A DNA stretch of 64,000 nt, taken from contig CM060113.1 in assembly GCA_030522415.1 (NCBI GenBank), forward strand, positions 10,274,565-10,338,564, in the 5' to 3' direction. Position numbers and translations under genes: made by a program. Shown piece by piece: positions 42,540 to 52,691 of this stretch; the stretch's first letter is position 1; each line of letters opens with the position of its first letter. The stretch comes from Channallabes apus. Lineage: Eukaryota > Chordata > Actinopteri > Siluriformes > Clariidae. Below the pieces are notes generated by a model. It ran no database searches and was not told the DNA's origin. It was given only the letters and a program-made list of their open reading frames with translations.

Positions 42540-42742
42540 ACACAAATGATCTGAGGTTTGTTGCCGGCTCACCTGTATTTATAGCCTCCACCTGCATCTG
42601 ATCAGATGACGTCACCTGGTCGAGGCTATATATATAGCCAAAAACTTTGGCGTGTTTTCACAGCACGCTTCACGACCGGCAACGCAACAAAATGGTTCCC
42701 ATAGCGTTTTACGAAGCATCGAGTGTAGCCTTGAAAGGGAAC
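42540..42742. repeat. DIRS right inverted terminal repeat
   Basis: Begins with GATCTGAGGTTTGTTGCCGG, includes the TATA counterpart (42576-42584), TGACGTCA (42607-42614) and ends CGAGTGTAGCCTTGAAAGGG then AAC. Mirror of 36522-36747. Confidence 0.9.
42576..42614 (-). promoter_or_regulatory. DIRS gag-side promoter-like CRE plus TATA
   Basis: TGACGTCA at 42607-42614 followed on the minus strand, 22 bases later, by CTATAAATA (42576-42584), upstream of gag. This is the expected position for the element promoter. Confidence 0.55.
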
Positions 42743-43205
42743 TGAAATGCACCTCTCCACCCTTTAAAATCCTCTTGAATCTGAGGGTCTTCTGAAGACT
42801 TTCAGTGATTTAAATTTGTGTAATTTTAATCTTCTGGATACTAGATTCTAAAGTTGACATTGTTACTGTTTTTAATCCTTGGAATTGAAGAAATTGAGAT
42901 TGTCCTTATGATAGCACAAATTGTATTGTTTTTAATCAGTCTATACACAATAATATTCTTTGGAATTTTACTTAAAAAAATTAAAACGGGTATGGGGCTA
43001 TCTTGGTTTATTAATCCTCGTACCTGGTTTAGGTTTAGTATTCAGTGCACACCATTTGTACATCTGTCATTTTACAACTATAGCATAACACTCAAAAAGA
43101 CCTTTTATTTGGGGTTAAGCGACTCATGTGCCTAATATTTTTCAGCAGAGCCTCTGTTTCACTGAATAATCCACGACTTTTCATGAGTATGTAAGACCAC
43201 TTGAC
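42743..43205. other. Unassigned spacer right of the DIRS element
   Basis: AT-rich; a 93-codon frame at 42854-43135 shows hydrophobic runs but no recognised motif. I do not call it a gene. Confidence 0.5.
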
Positions 43206-43206
43206 A

Positions 43207-43214
<8 letters not shown>

Positions 43215-43249
<35 letters not shown>

Positions 43250-43262
43250 TCACACACACACA
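43215..43262. repeat. (CT)n then (CA)n microsatellite
   Basis: Poly-C into CT repeat (43215-43245) and CA repeat to 43262. Confidence 0.9.
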
Positions 43263-43274
43263 TATCAAATCGTC

Positions 43275-43740
43275 ATTAGCACGTCCCTCCCGCAAACAGC
43301 GCAGCAACGAGCATTTACAGTACTTACATCTGAACTGAGCCGTTTACATAAGTCACTGATCAATAGCTCATCATATCAATTTATTTATACAGATGTACCT
43401 GTTTTACATGGAAATTTACAGACTTGTTACGGGATTTACTCTGATAGAGCCATAAGAACAGTGGCAACTGGAACACCTAAAACAGATTATTTTAATAATC
43501 TAAATAAAATGCTTTTCTAAACGTGGGCTATTGTTATTTACTTACAATATTTGTTCTTTTAATTTAAATGGGGTTTGGGCTCCGGGATGTTGAGCATCGT
43601 GATGCTCCTCTTTACTTTCCTACTTAGTCTACATATAAAGTTTTGTAAATTCATTTATTGTTTAACTTGTATTTCATAAGGGTTTGCCAGCGGTGGTACA
43701 GCACAACGGGGGTCTTTATTTACTATTAAAGAAAATTATG
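43275..43740 (+). repeat. Dispersed unit copy (paralogous to 61630-61850 and 63249-63480)
   Basis: Shared blocks: AGCACGTCCCTC, CGAGCATTTACA, GTTTACATAAGTCACTGATC, ACAGATGTACCTGTTTTACA, and GGGCTATTGTTATTTACTT. More of the unit resumes at 44235-44340 (TATTTAAAGAATACAAGATA) matching 63895-64000. Non-coding. Confidence 0.75.
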
Positions 43741-43746
43741 ATGATC

Positions 43747-44147
43747 TGTCATGGCGTGCGCCTGTGATGGGCGTGCACACAAATCTACTATCGCTACTCG
43801 CTCACTCCGTAGGCTCCCTGAATAGGCGACAAAGGGCGGAGCAGCCTATTTGTGCCGGATGGCGAAAATGAATGTTAATGTGATCTCCGGCTTGCTCCAC
43901 ATTATTAAAGCAAGGCGCAGAGTTTAGTCCGAGGTCCGGGAAGTATGTGTTGTGGTGGAGAATAGGAGAGTGGCATCTGAGTGGGGCGATGTGACGCGCC
44001 CCAGGGACTTTGATCCCCACGCTGAGAACAGCGCAAGAAAGAGCTGCACGATTTATACCTAAATAAATTACCCTTTTCCCCGTAAGACCTCGCCTCGTGT
44101 CTGTGCTTTATGGTGGCGCCCATGCAACATGGGTCGAACCCGTTACA
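43747..44147 (+). mobile_element. Probable solo LTR
   Basis: 401 bp starting TGTCATGG and ending CCGTTACA (TG...CA, short inverted ends), flanked by GATC at 43743-43746 and 44148-44151. Contains AATAAATT near 44063. A diverged homologue in opposite orientation lies at 61262-61562. No internal region on either side, so a solo LTR of a gypsy- or ERV-like element is the best reading. Confidence 0.6.
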
Positions 44148-44151
44148 GATC

Positions 44152-44696
44152 ATAACAGCCTACTGCATTTCATTCTTATAATAACGCAAAAAGACAAGCG
44201 GGCTAAATGACCGACATCTGAGTAGAACATCCTGACAATATTATAATTTTATGGTCATTTATTTCAGTTAATAAATCTATATATTTAAAGAATACAAGAT
44301 ATAAGATGACACAAAACCCTACATGCGTAGCTTTTCTAATTACACGTGATAAAATCTAAAGGCTCACCGTGTTAACATTTATTTCTCTTAAATTTGATCC
44401 TAATAAGATTTAATTTAATTTGAATTCTACATTTGTACTGTAATTTGGTACTGTGATTATGAATTCGTTTAACTACAGTGTTTCACTTGATTTTATCTGC
44501 TACTACGTGCAGCTTTACAGGAGCTGCAGCTCATGAATTATGCAGAGAATGAACTAAGGCATGAGGCGTCAGTCAGTAGTTATATAGCGCCACTCACCGG
44601 TAAAAGCCAATAAACGTACAAACCCAAATGCTCCCGCCGAGTGCCGCAACAGTAAAACCAACATTCCGATTGAGTAACCACTGTAGTTTTAATTAC
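44152..44696. other. Spacer with remaining part of the dispersed unit
   Basis: 44235-44340 matches 63895-64000. The rest is unrecognised. Confidence 0.5.
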
Positions 44697-45385
44697 ACTG
44701 GCTGGAAGACCAGCCGCTCTTCACTGGTTCCCCTCAGGGGCCAGATGTGAAGGTGGAAGAGCTCGGGCCGGGGATGGAATGTCGTCCCCTGCGCCTGAGA
44801 CAGAAGCTCCCTCCTCATAGGAGAGATATTAGATCTGAACACCACACACTGGTCGGCCAATGGGGTGCTATCAATACGAGGTGCAAGCCTTATTGACGGA
44901 CCTTCGCCAGGACTCCCGAGAGCAGAGGACTGACTACTTCGGGGTGGGGTTTCCAAACCCTGTGTGTCACAGCTTGCCTGGACAACAAGTCTGCTCCCAT
45001 ATTCATATGCTCTGGAATGTAAATCGTCCTGACGGACAGGAACTGTCAGAATCTGGTGCACTAGCTTTTCGGCGCGAGCACATTCTGCCCAGGCAATTAT
45101 TTACGAGACTACCATAGTGTTGTTCACCTGCACTAAGACATGGTAGCCTCTCAACCTCTGGAGAGAGTATTTCAGGGCCAGAAATAGAGTCATCGTTGCG
45201 AGACAATTGATGTGCCACGCGAGAATATGACCTCTCCAGATCCCTCGGGCTGGACGACCCGTCAGCTATGTAATTCAGGATACGGATGCCCTGGAATCAT
45301 AGAGTCAGGGCTGCATCCGTATACAGTATGTTAGGCAATCCGTACATTGGTAGGCTTCGCCCCCGAAAGCGAACCTCAGGAACTT
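44697..45385 (-). pseudogene. DIRS pol fragment (RT end to RNase H and beyond)
   Basis: Right to left: the counterpart of RFAFGGEAY (45375-45350), a deletion, then SRGIWRGHILAWHIN-like sequence, RNase H-type text (LSRNDDSISG in another frame; HVLVQVNNT region about 45115), and ending in sequence homologous to the segment before the recombinase (RRELLSQAQGTTFHPRPELF, 44800-44740). Collinear with 39895-40740 and 49240-50040. Heavily shifted. Confidence 0.75.
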
Positions 45386-45627
45386 TGTAATGCTTGGGAT
45401 TTATATTTAAGATAATTACACTATTACGGTGTCATGAATCTAAATATGGGCTAATAACACTCACTCCCGGTGTTGTGCAAGCTTCGCGGAGCAAGGAAAA
45501 GTATGCGACAACAACAATTTCCAAACAAACCCAAAGTGTATTAAGTGAAAAAGACAAACAAACAAATAAGGCGCACCACAAACTCACCTCCTTAATTCTA
45601 GCGATATGTGTGGAGAAATACGCATAC

Positions 45628-46343
45628 AGTCCCAACAGTGAAGCATGGTGATGGCAGCATCATGCTGTGGGGGTGTTTTTTTAGCTGCAGGGATAGGACG
45701 ACTGGTTGCAATCGAAGGAAAGATGAATGCGGCCAAGTACAACGATATCCTGGACGATAACCTTCTCCAGAGTGCTCAGGACCTCAGACTGGGCCGAGAG
45801 TTTACCTTCCAACAAGACAATGACCCTAAGCACAAAGCTAAAATAATGAAGGAGTGGCTTCCCAACAACTTTGTGACTGTTCTTGAACGGCCCAGCCAGA
45901 GCCCTGACTTAAACCCAATTGAGCATCTCTGAAGAGACCTAAAAATGGCTGTCCACCAATGTTTGCCATCCAACCTGACAGAACTGGAGAGGATCTGCAA
46001 GGAGAAATGGCAGAGGACCCCCAAATCCAGATGTGAAAAACTTGTTGCATCTTTCCCAAAAAGACTCATGTTTGTATTTGATTAAAAGGGTGCTTCAACT
46101 AACTACTGAGCAAAGAGTCTGAATACTGAGGACCATGTGATATTTCAGTTTTACTTTTTTTTAAATAAATCTGCAAACATGTCAACAATTCTGTGTTTTT
46201 CTGTCCATATGGGGTGCTGTGTGTACATTACTGAGGACAATAATTAACTTAAATGATTTTAGAACAATGAGTGTATGTGGTAGGGTAGTGTAATTTTTAT
46301 GGTGGTTGTTTGTTATTTGCATGTGCCTAAGACTTTTGCACTG
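45628..46343 (+). mobile_element. Tc1-like transposon, 3' half
   Basis: Transposase from just after the first Asp: [16 protein letters not shown], then FQQDNDPKHKAK (second Asp) and SQSPDLNPIEHL (Glu) with an in-frame stop after HL, then CEKLVASFPKRL. The 3' terminal repeat ends AGACTTTTGCACTG before TA at 46344. The 5' half is missing. Confidence 0.8.
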
Positions 46344-46345
46344 TA

Positions 46346-46348
<3 letters not shown>

Positions 46349-46398
<50 letters not shown>
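46349..46398. repeat. (TA)n microsatellite
   Basis: Pure TA run directly at the TA target of the preceding Tc1 end. Confidence 0.95.
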
Positions 46399-46401
<3 letters not shown>

Positions 46402-46425
46402 ACTCCCAATGCAAGTCAGAGCAAA

Positions 46426-46515
46426 TGAGAATCATGATGTCAAAGGAACTGCCTGAAGAGCTCAGAGACTGAATTGTGGAAAGGCACAGATCTGGCGAAG
46501 GTTAGAAAAAACCTA
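46426..46515 (+). pseudogene. Tc1-like transposase N-terminal scrap
   Basis: SKELPEELRD, then after a stop VERHRSGEG-type sequence: the start of a transposase of the family at 45628-46343, out of order relative to it. Confidence 0.55.
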
Positions 46516-46546
46516 TGTAAGAAAATTTGCAAAATCTCTCTGCAAA

Positions 46547-46549
<3 letters not shown>

Positions 46550-46609
<60 letters not shown>
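46550..46609. repeat. (TA)n microsatellite
   Basis: Pure TA run of 60 bases just left of the next Tc1 element. Confidence 0.95.
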
Positions 46610-46615
<6 letters not shown>

Positions 46616-46976
46616 CAGTGAGATACAATGAGGTCAATAAGTATTTGATCACCCTGTTATTTTGCAAGTTCATGGAGGGGTCTACAATTTTCAGCATAGG
46701 TGCATTTCCACTGTGAGACAGAATCTAAAAAGATAAATCCGGAAATCACATTCTTGATTTTTTAACAATTTACTTGTGAATTACTGTGTCAAATAAGTAT
46801 TTGATCACTTGAGTCAAAAAAAATTGGTACAGAAGCCTTTATTAATAATTACAGAGGTCAAACAGTTCCTTTAGTTCCCTTAGGCTACACTCGATGCTGC
46901 GTGAAAACGCTATGGGAACATCTTTTCGTGTTGCCGGTTGTGAAGCATGTGTGTATCAAACACGCCAAATTTCATC

Positions 46977-47990
46977 CATCCATATCGGAGGGCGATCTCT
47001 ACACTTTAATGCTTCAATTGAAGTGCTCGCGCGCGCCCCACATTCCTTGAGAAGCTCCGGGCCGCGGCGCATTCCTGGGGCTTAAAACGTGTGTATCCGG
47101 CAGAACTGCGAGAGACAGATTTACCCCCTATCTCTCACGCCCGCGCCGGTTCGGGAAATTCCTCTGTCCGCTCTCAAGCGCGACCTGGCACTTCTTGTGA
47201 ATGGGCAAGGATAGACATCCTCTCTTGCTTCCGCGGAGATGGAAATAGCCTCCAACCACTTGAAAACATTAGACGCCAGGTTCTGTCGGGTGGCCCGTGG
47301 GGTGGAGCCTCAATGACGCTCTCTCCCTTTTCTTAGCAATCTCCATATGAGTTAACCCTTTCATGGAGTAAGCTGTATTAATTCCGTGATTTCCTGCCAT
47401 CGACTTATTTATTTGTTTAAGTATAGTTGATAGGTTATATGATGACACCCAGATAGAAGAGACGCTTCCAGGCTATCTCTCTCTTGGGACATCATCCTCC
47501 CTGAAAAGCTAATACTTCCTTTCAAGCTGTGTAGACTTTCATCTTCCCAGGAGGGAAAAGCTTTTCAGGCAGCAGGTCAGGTTGGTGCTCCATTGCACAC
47601 CATGGCGGTTTTGCAGGCCTACCAGGCTGACCTGCTGAGAGACTTGAGCACTGGCGGGGCTCTTCAAGATAGGGTGTATTGGAATTACGCCGGGCCACAG
47701 ACATGTCTCTTCGTGCAACAAAGCAGACGGCTTGTGCTATCGGCCGTTTCATGGCTGCGATGGATTCCGCGGAGAGGCACTTGTGGCTGAATCTCAGGGG
47801 CATCAAGGATAAAGATTGTGCATTCCTCCTTGATGCCCCTATCTCGCCTTCCGGCCTGTTTGGCGATGTCGTTAACTCGGTCGCCACTAAGTTCATGAGG
47901 CGAAGTTATATGAACAAGCCTTCAGGAAATTCCTTCCCCGCCGTGCTCAAGAGTCAGGACTGTCGGCCACCCAGTCTCGATCGGGTCTGA
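46977..47990 (+). pseudogene. DIRS gag-like ORF1, degraded
   Basis: The N-terminal cluster region is largely gone; GPRRIPGA-like sequence at 47063-47090 is the counterpart of the segment after the zinc cluster at 27780. The core is well kept in two frames: AYQADLLRDLSTGGALQD (47607), then ATKQTACAIGRFMAAMDSAE, HLWLNLRGIKDKD and SGLFGDVVNSVATKFMRRS (47700-47900). Confidence 0.8.
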
Positions 47991-48386
47991 CTCTTGTGAG
48001 AAGGAGTGTTTTTGAGCCAGGCATCCCCTTGTAAAGATTGGGGTGCTTCGTGCTGCCCTTTGCAATCCGCCTCAAAAGAGGTCAGACTGGCATATTGTCT
48101 TCTTCCCAAAGAAGCCCTGAGGTTCATGTGCCCAGGACCATGGGGGTGGCCCCCCAATGGGGAGAGGCATGCAGAATTCCTTTCAAGAATGAAGTGTTCT
48201 CCCTGGCACCCCTAGGAGGTCAGTGTTCTTGCTCTGCCACCACTGGTGTTTCGGGCAACACCAGTCTCCAATAAAGTGTTAGTCCTTCGTTTTTTTCCTG
48301 CCATGTTTCCGGATGCCGAACATCTAACATCCCCCCCATTTTACCAAGCCGCCGAGACTTTTGCCCCTTTCTGAGAAACTGGCAGC

Positions 48387-49510
48387 GTGGAAGCTACTGC
48401 CAAGTATATCTCCTTGGGTACTAAGCACTGTAGAGAGAAACTAGAGGATTCAGTTCTCACATCACCCTCCGCCTTTCAACAGCGTGGTCTCCACTTCCAT
48501 GAACATGTTACCCTACCAGACAGAGCGTCAGGCTACTACAGTTGGTATTTCTTGGTTTCCAAGAGGAACGGGGGGCTGCGTGCAATTTTTAGATTTTTAG
48601 TACCGCTATCTAAAAATTAATAAATACAGCTTCAAAATGTTGACTGTCAAAGTGATTGCTCTCAAGGACGCATACTTTCATATAGAAATATTGCCACAAC
48701 GCAGGAGGTTCGCTTTCGGGCGTGAAGCTTACCAGGATTGGGTCCTTCCATTTGGTCTAGCTCTCTCACCCGCACATACACAAAATGCATGGATGTATTT
48801 CTGGCTCTTACGACTCCAGGGCATCCATATTTGAATTACATAAAAGACTGGCTAGCCCAGTCTCAGTAGCTAGCGCTTTGACATCAGCATGTCGTCCTAG
48901 CTCATCTTTGTTTCTTAGGATTGAGACCCAAGGCCATGAAAAGCATGCTCTTTCCTGTTCAGAGGACAACATATTTGGGTGTCACATGGGATTCGATCAT
49001 AAGCGGGCACAGCTGTCTCCCGCTTGTATCGAATCCATTTTCAACACCCTCAATGAAATCAAGCTAGACCAGAAAGTGACTGTTCATCACTTTCAGAGAT
49101 CTTAGCTCTCATGGCAGCTGTATCCATGGTCACACCTTTGGGCCTTCTGCACATGAGAGCATTTCAGTTGTGGCTAAGAACCAGGGGATTTCACTTGAGG
49201 GCCAATCCCCAATAAGGGTTACGCGCCCCAGTTTCTGACTCTGGGTCCCACTCTAAGTTCGTCTTGTCGTCGCAAGATGCTAACGACTGACGCTTCCCTC
49301 ACGGGCTGGGGTGCGGTCTTAGATGACTGTCCAGCCCAAGGAAGCTGGAGAGGCCATCTTCTCGAGCGGCACATCAATTGACTCGAAATGATGGCTCTAT
49401 TTCTGGCCCTAAAGCACTTCCTCCAGCAGTTGAGAGGCTACCATGTCCTAGTGCGGGTGGACAACACTTATCATATATTAATCTCCTGGGCGGACTGCGC
49501 TCGCGCCAAT
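48387..49510 (+). pseudogene. DIRS reverse transcriptase and RNase H, catalytic box altered
   Basis: Motifs in order: DRASGYYSWYFLVSKRNGGL (48518), MLTVKVIALKDAYFHIEILP (motif A Asp, 48637), FAFGREAYQDWVLPFGLALS, then NYIKDWLAQSQ (about 48833) where DIRS elements usually have a double Asp; here AAA (Lys) replaces the first. Then ACRPSSSLFLRIE and FDHKRAQLSPACIESIF. RNase H: TDASLTGWGAVLDD (about 49287), a stop at the HIN-LEMMALFLALKHFLQQ Glu segment, and VLVRVDNT (Asp, 49450). Several shifts and stops. Confidence 0.85.
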
Positions 49511-50021
49511 AAATAAGCTAGCGCACCAGGTTCCTGTCCCTCAGGGCGATTTACATTCCGGGGCATATGAATGTGGGAGCAGTTGGACTGTCCAGTCAAG
49601 CTCTGTCACATGGGGAATGGAAACCCCACCCCGAAATAGTCAGTCAATCTGGGAGAGATTTCATGTACAGTGTGGCAGAGGTCGACCTCTTTGCCTCGCA
49701 AGAACAGCAAATGTTTCCTTTACTACTCTCTGACTCTTCCAGCTCACCTGGGTCTGCATGCCTTGGCCCGTACATGGCCCAGGTTACGCCTTTATGTGGT
49801 TTCCTGATAGCTCTGCTCCCGGGAGTCTTGGCGATGGTCTGTGAACAGCGTTTGTGCCTCTTATTGATAGGGCCCTGTTGGCTGACCAGAGTGTGGTTCT
49901 CGGATCCAGTTTCTCTCCTCCATGGCTCACCCTGGTGATTCCAGTGAGGAGAGATCTTCTGTCTCAGGCGCAGAGGACAATATTTCATCCCCGGCCCGAG
50001 CTGTGGAACCTTCCCGTTTGG

Positions 50022-51005
50022 CCCCTGAACGAGACCAACTAAGTCAAGCTGGTTTTCCAGCCAGCGTAATTGAGACTATTCTAAGTGCTATGTCTCCCTC
50101 CACTAGAAGAGCTTATGCCCTCAAATGGAATGTATTTGAAAGTTGGTGCATGACGAACCAGGTAGACCCAGTCCACTGCCGAATTGTTTCAGTGCTGGAG
50201 CTTCTGCAGGAAAAGTTGTCCTCAGGCTTGTGCAGTAGTACTCTCAGGATGTACGTAGCTGCTAGTTCAGCCTGTCGCATTCTGATTGATGGGGTTACTG
50301 TGGGAAAACACTCTTTAGTTGCCCGTTTCATTCATGGAGCTAAATGGTTGAGGCCACCCACTAGAGCCACAGTCCCTTCGTGGGATTTATCTATCGTGCT
50401 CGAAGGTCTAATTGACACCCCTTTCGAACAACTAGGGTCAGCGCCTGTCAGGTTTCTGACACTTAAGATGGTTTTTCTGATGGCTGTTACCTCTCTGAAG
50501 AGGATTGGAGATCTGCACGCCTTGTCAGTCTCCCCATCCTGCCTAGACTTTGCCCCTGGGCTAGTCAAGGCCATTTTGCATCCTCACTGAACTATATTCC
50601 GAAAGTTCCATTCTCAACCATGCACCCTGTTGTTCTTGAAGCTTTCTGTCCTCCGCCTTTTACAGCTTCGGAGCAGGAGAGACTTCACTTACTGTGTCCC
50701 ATACGTGCTCTTCAGACTTACGTCCACTGCTCCAGCCAGTGGCGTAAGTCAGAGCAGCTTTTCATATGTCACTATACATACCTGGTCACACTTGGTGAGA
50801 GATGCTATTGCTCTCTCCTATGAGGCGCGTGGGCTCACTTTGCCTCTAGGAATCAGGGCTCATTCAACCAGGGGGATCGCCTCATCTGTTGCGCTGGCAA
50901 GAGGTTTTCCCCTGCAGCAAGTGTGTGACGCGGCAGGTGACCTCTCCGCACACATTTGTTAGATTTTTAGTTTGGATGTTCATGCTACTCCGGGCTCACG
51001 GGTCC
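50022..51005 (+). pseudogene. DIRS tyrosine recombinase, nucleophile codon shifted out
   Basis: Opens MSPSTRRAYALKWNVFESWC, then VSVLELLQEKLSSGLC. The first catalytic Arg is in SLKRIGDLHAL (AGG 50501-50503). After a break near 50588 the second half reads EARGLTLPLGIRAHSTRGIA, with His (50861-50863) and Arg (50870-50872) of the HxxR box intact. The tyrosine box at about 50958-50985 has lost one base in AGATTTTTAGTTTGG, so the frame misses the Tyr codon before LDVHATPGS. These elements use the recombinase to integrate circular DNA without target duplication; this copy cannot. Confidence 0.85.
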
Positions 51006-51093
51006 TCAAGTCAGCCTCGGGTTAACCCTAACCCTCGTGTTTGATACAGACATGCTTCACAACCGGCAACACGAAAAGTTGTTCCCATAGTGT

Positions 51094-52050
51094 TTCCTCC
51101 ATGACGTTCTTCACCAGGTTTGCACACACTGCAGGAGGGATTTTGGCCCACTCCTCCATACAGATCTTCTCTAAATCTGTCAGGTTTTGGGGCTGTCGCT
51201 AGACAACACGGAGTTTCAGCTCCCTCCAAAGATTTTCTATTGGATTTAGGTCTGGAGACTGGCTAGGTCACTCCAGAACCTTGATATGCTTCTTACAGAG
51301 ACACTCTCGCTCTGTTTTCCTGGCTGTGTGCTTTGGGTCATTGTATTGTTGGAAGACCCAGCCACGACCCATCTTTAATGCTCTAACTGAGGGAAGGAGA
51401 TTTTTGCCCAATATGTCACAATACATAGCCCCATTCATCCTCTCCTTAATACAGTGCAGTCGTCCTGTCCCCTGTGCAGAAAAACACCCCAGAGCATGAT
51501 GCTTCCAGCCCCATGCTTCACTGTAGGTATGGTATTATAGGGATGCTACTCATCATTCTTCTTCCTCCAAACACAGTGAATGGAGTTAAGACCAAAAAGT
51601 TCTACTTTGGTCTCATCTGACCACAGGACTTTCTCCCATGACTCCTCTGGATCATCCAGATGATCCCTGGCAAACTTCAGATGGGCCTGGACATGGGCTG
51701 ACTTAAGCAGGAGAACCGTCCGTGCAATGCAAGATTTTAAACCATGACATCTTAGTGTATTACTTATAGTAGCCTTAGAAACGATGGTCCCATCTCTCTT
51801 CACAGCATTGACTACCTTCTCCCGTTTAGTTCTGGGCTGATTCTTCACCATTCTTATTATCATTGATACCCCACGAGGAGAGATCTTCCATGGTGCCCCA
51901 GTCTGAGGGACATTGACAGTCATCATTAGCCTCTTCCATTTTCTGACAATTGGTCCAACAGTTTTCACCAAGCTGCTTGGCAATTGCCCTGTAGCCCTTT
52001 CTAGCTTTGTGAAGGTCTACAATTTTGTCTTTTGACAGCTCTTTGGTTTT
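51094..52050 (-). pseudogene. Tc1-like transposase, frameshifted
   Basis: Minus strand, from about 52050: LSKDKIVDLHKARKGYRAIA, then a frame change to SSLVKTVGPIVRKWKRLMMT, ISPRGVSMIIRMVKNQPRTK, HLDDPEESWEKVLWSDETKV (first Asp at about 51620). After 51546 it shifts and decays; recognisable later text is [16 protein letters not shown]. The remainder including second Asp and Glu is eroded, and the gene stops at the DIRS junction. Confidence 0.8.
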
Positions 52051-52201
52051 GCTGGACTATTTAAAAGCAAAATAACAGGGTCAGAAATCTGGCTGATAAG
52101 CAAGTGAGCAAATACTTATTTGACAACGTAATTCACAAATAAATTGTTAAAAAATCATACAACTTGAAAAATCACAGGGTGATCAAATACTTATTGACCT
52201 C

Positions 52202-52203
<2 letters not shown>

Positions 52204-52261
<58 letters not shown>

Positions 52262-52262
52262 T
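52204..52262. repeat. (TG)n(TA)n microsatellite
   Basis: TG run 52204-52252 then TATATATATG. Confidence 0.95.
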
Positions 52263-52690
52263 AAAACCATAAAACTACCATAAAAATTACACTACCCTAC
52301 CACATGAATTTCCAAGACCAGACTCTGTGCTATTTTAGCTCTCGGGCAGATTCCTCACTGCGTACAAGTAGCTTTTAACTTTCAAAACCTTGGTTGAAAA
52401 ATATTCAGGCTACTTATTTGCTGGATAACCCACAAGATAAGATACAACAGGCTAAATTGCCAACATAATTGCCATCATAATTAAGCTCCAGAGGTGTGCA
52501 TTGACCATCAGACACCAGTGATGTAAAACATGATCAAAATTATAAACAACTGCTGGCACCACTGCACATCACACTGAGCACTGTATGTTCTGCCTCTTCC
52601 CAGCTTTGACCAAAATCTCCAATTACCACTAGTCACCTAAGGGTCATTTTCACTATGTACTGATTGGTTACACTTGACCAAATTATTCAT
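52263..52690. other. Spacer with a Tc1 terminal-repeat scrap
   Basis: 52276-52301 (ACCATAAAAATTACACTACC and onward) is the reverse complement of 46278-46302 inside the 3' repeat of the 45628 Tc1 copy. Otherwise unrecognised. Confidence 0.5.
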
Positions 52691-52691
52691 A

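Larger units (their letters stand above)
36522..42742 (-). mobile_element. DIRS-type tyrosine-recombinase retrotransposon, structurally near-complete
   Basis: 6.2 kb on the minus strand (4.5 kb after removal of the nested Tc1 and the Rex3-like fragment). Inverted terminal repeats (left 36522-36747, right 42540-42742) share a segment of about 170 bases at high identity. An internal complementary region (36791-36898) pairs with both outermost ends. Order on the minus strand is gag, RT, RNase H, recombinase, as in DIRS1-like elements. No target duplication or LTR. Coding parts are degraded, and the recombinase 3' region is present in three copies. A (TA)n tract (41465-41504) has expanded in gag. 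Confidence 0.85.
46872..51093 (+). mobile_element. DIRS-type retrotransposon inserted in a Tc1 element
   Basis: Left end TTCCCTTAGGCTACACTCGA then TGCTGCGTGAAAACGCTATG; right end (51035-51093) CGTGTTTGATACAGACATGC, CTTCACAACCGGCAACACG, ending GTTCCCATAGTGTTT. The ends are inverted copies of the DIRS ITRs at 36522 and 42742. Order is gag, RT, RNase H, recombinase on the plus strand. The inner ITR half with CRE and TATA is deleted (46972-46980 junction), and no internal complementary region was found. 4.2 kb, degraded. Confidence 0.85.
46616..52205 (-). mobile_element. Tc1-like transposon split by a DIRS element
   Basis: Left terminal repeat CAGTGAGATACAATGAGGTC and right terminal repeat (reverse complement) CAGTGAGGTCAATAAGTATT share AATAAGTATTTGATCACCCT, with a 10-base duplication (ATACAATGAG) in the left copy. 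TA precedes the left end; TG follows the right, where a TG repeat begins. Element sequence occupies 46616-46870 and 51094-52205; the DIRS copy lies between. Confidence 0.85.

Noticed and set aside
42854..43135. 93-codon plus-strand frame with hydrophobic stretches
   Set aside because: AT-rich sequence yields hydrophobic residues by composition; no homology signal, start context or neighbours support a gene.
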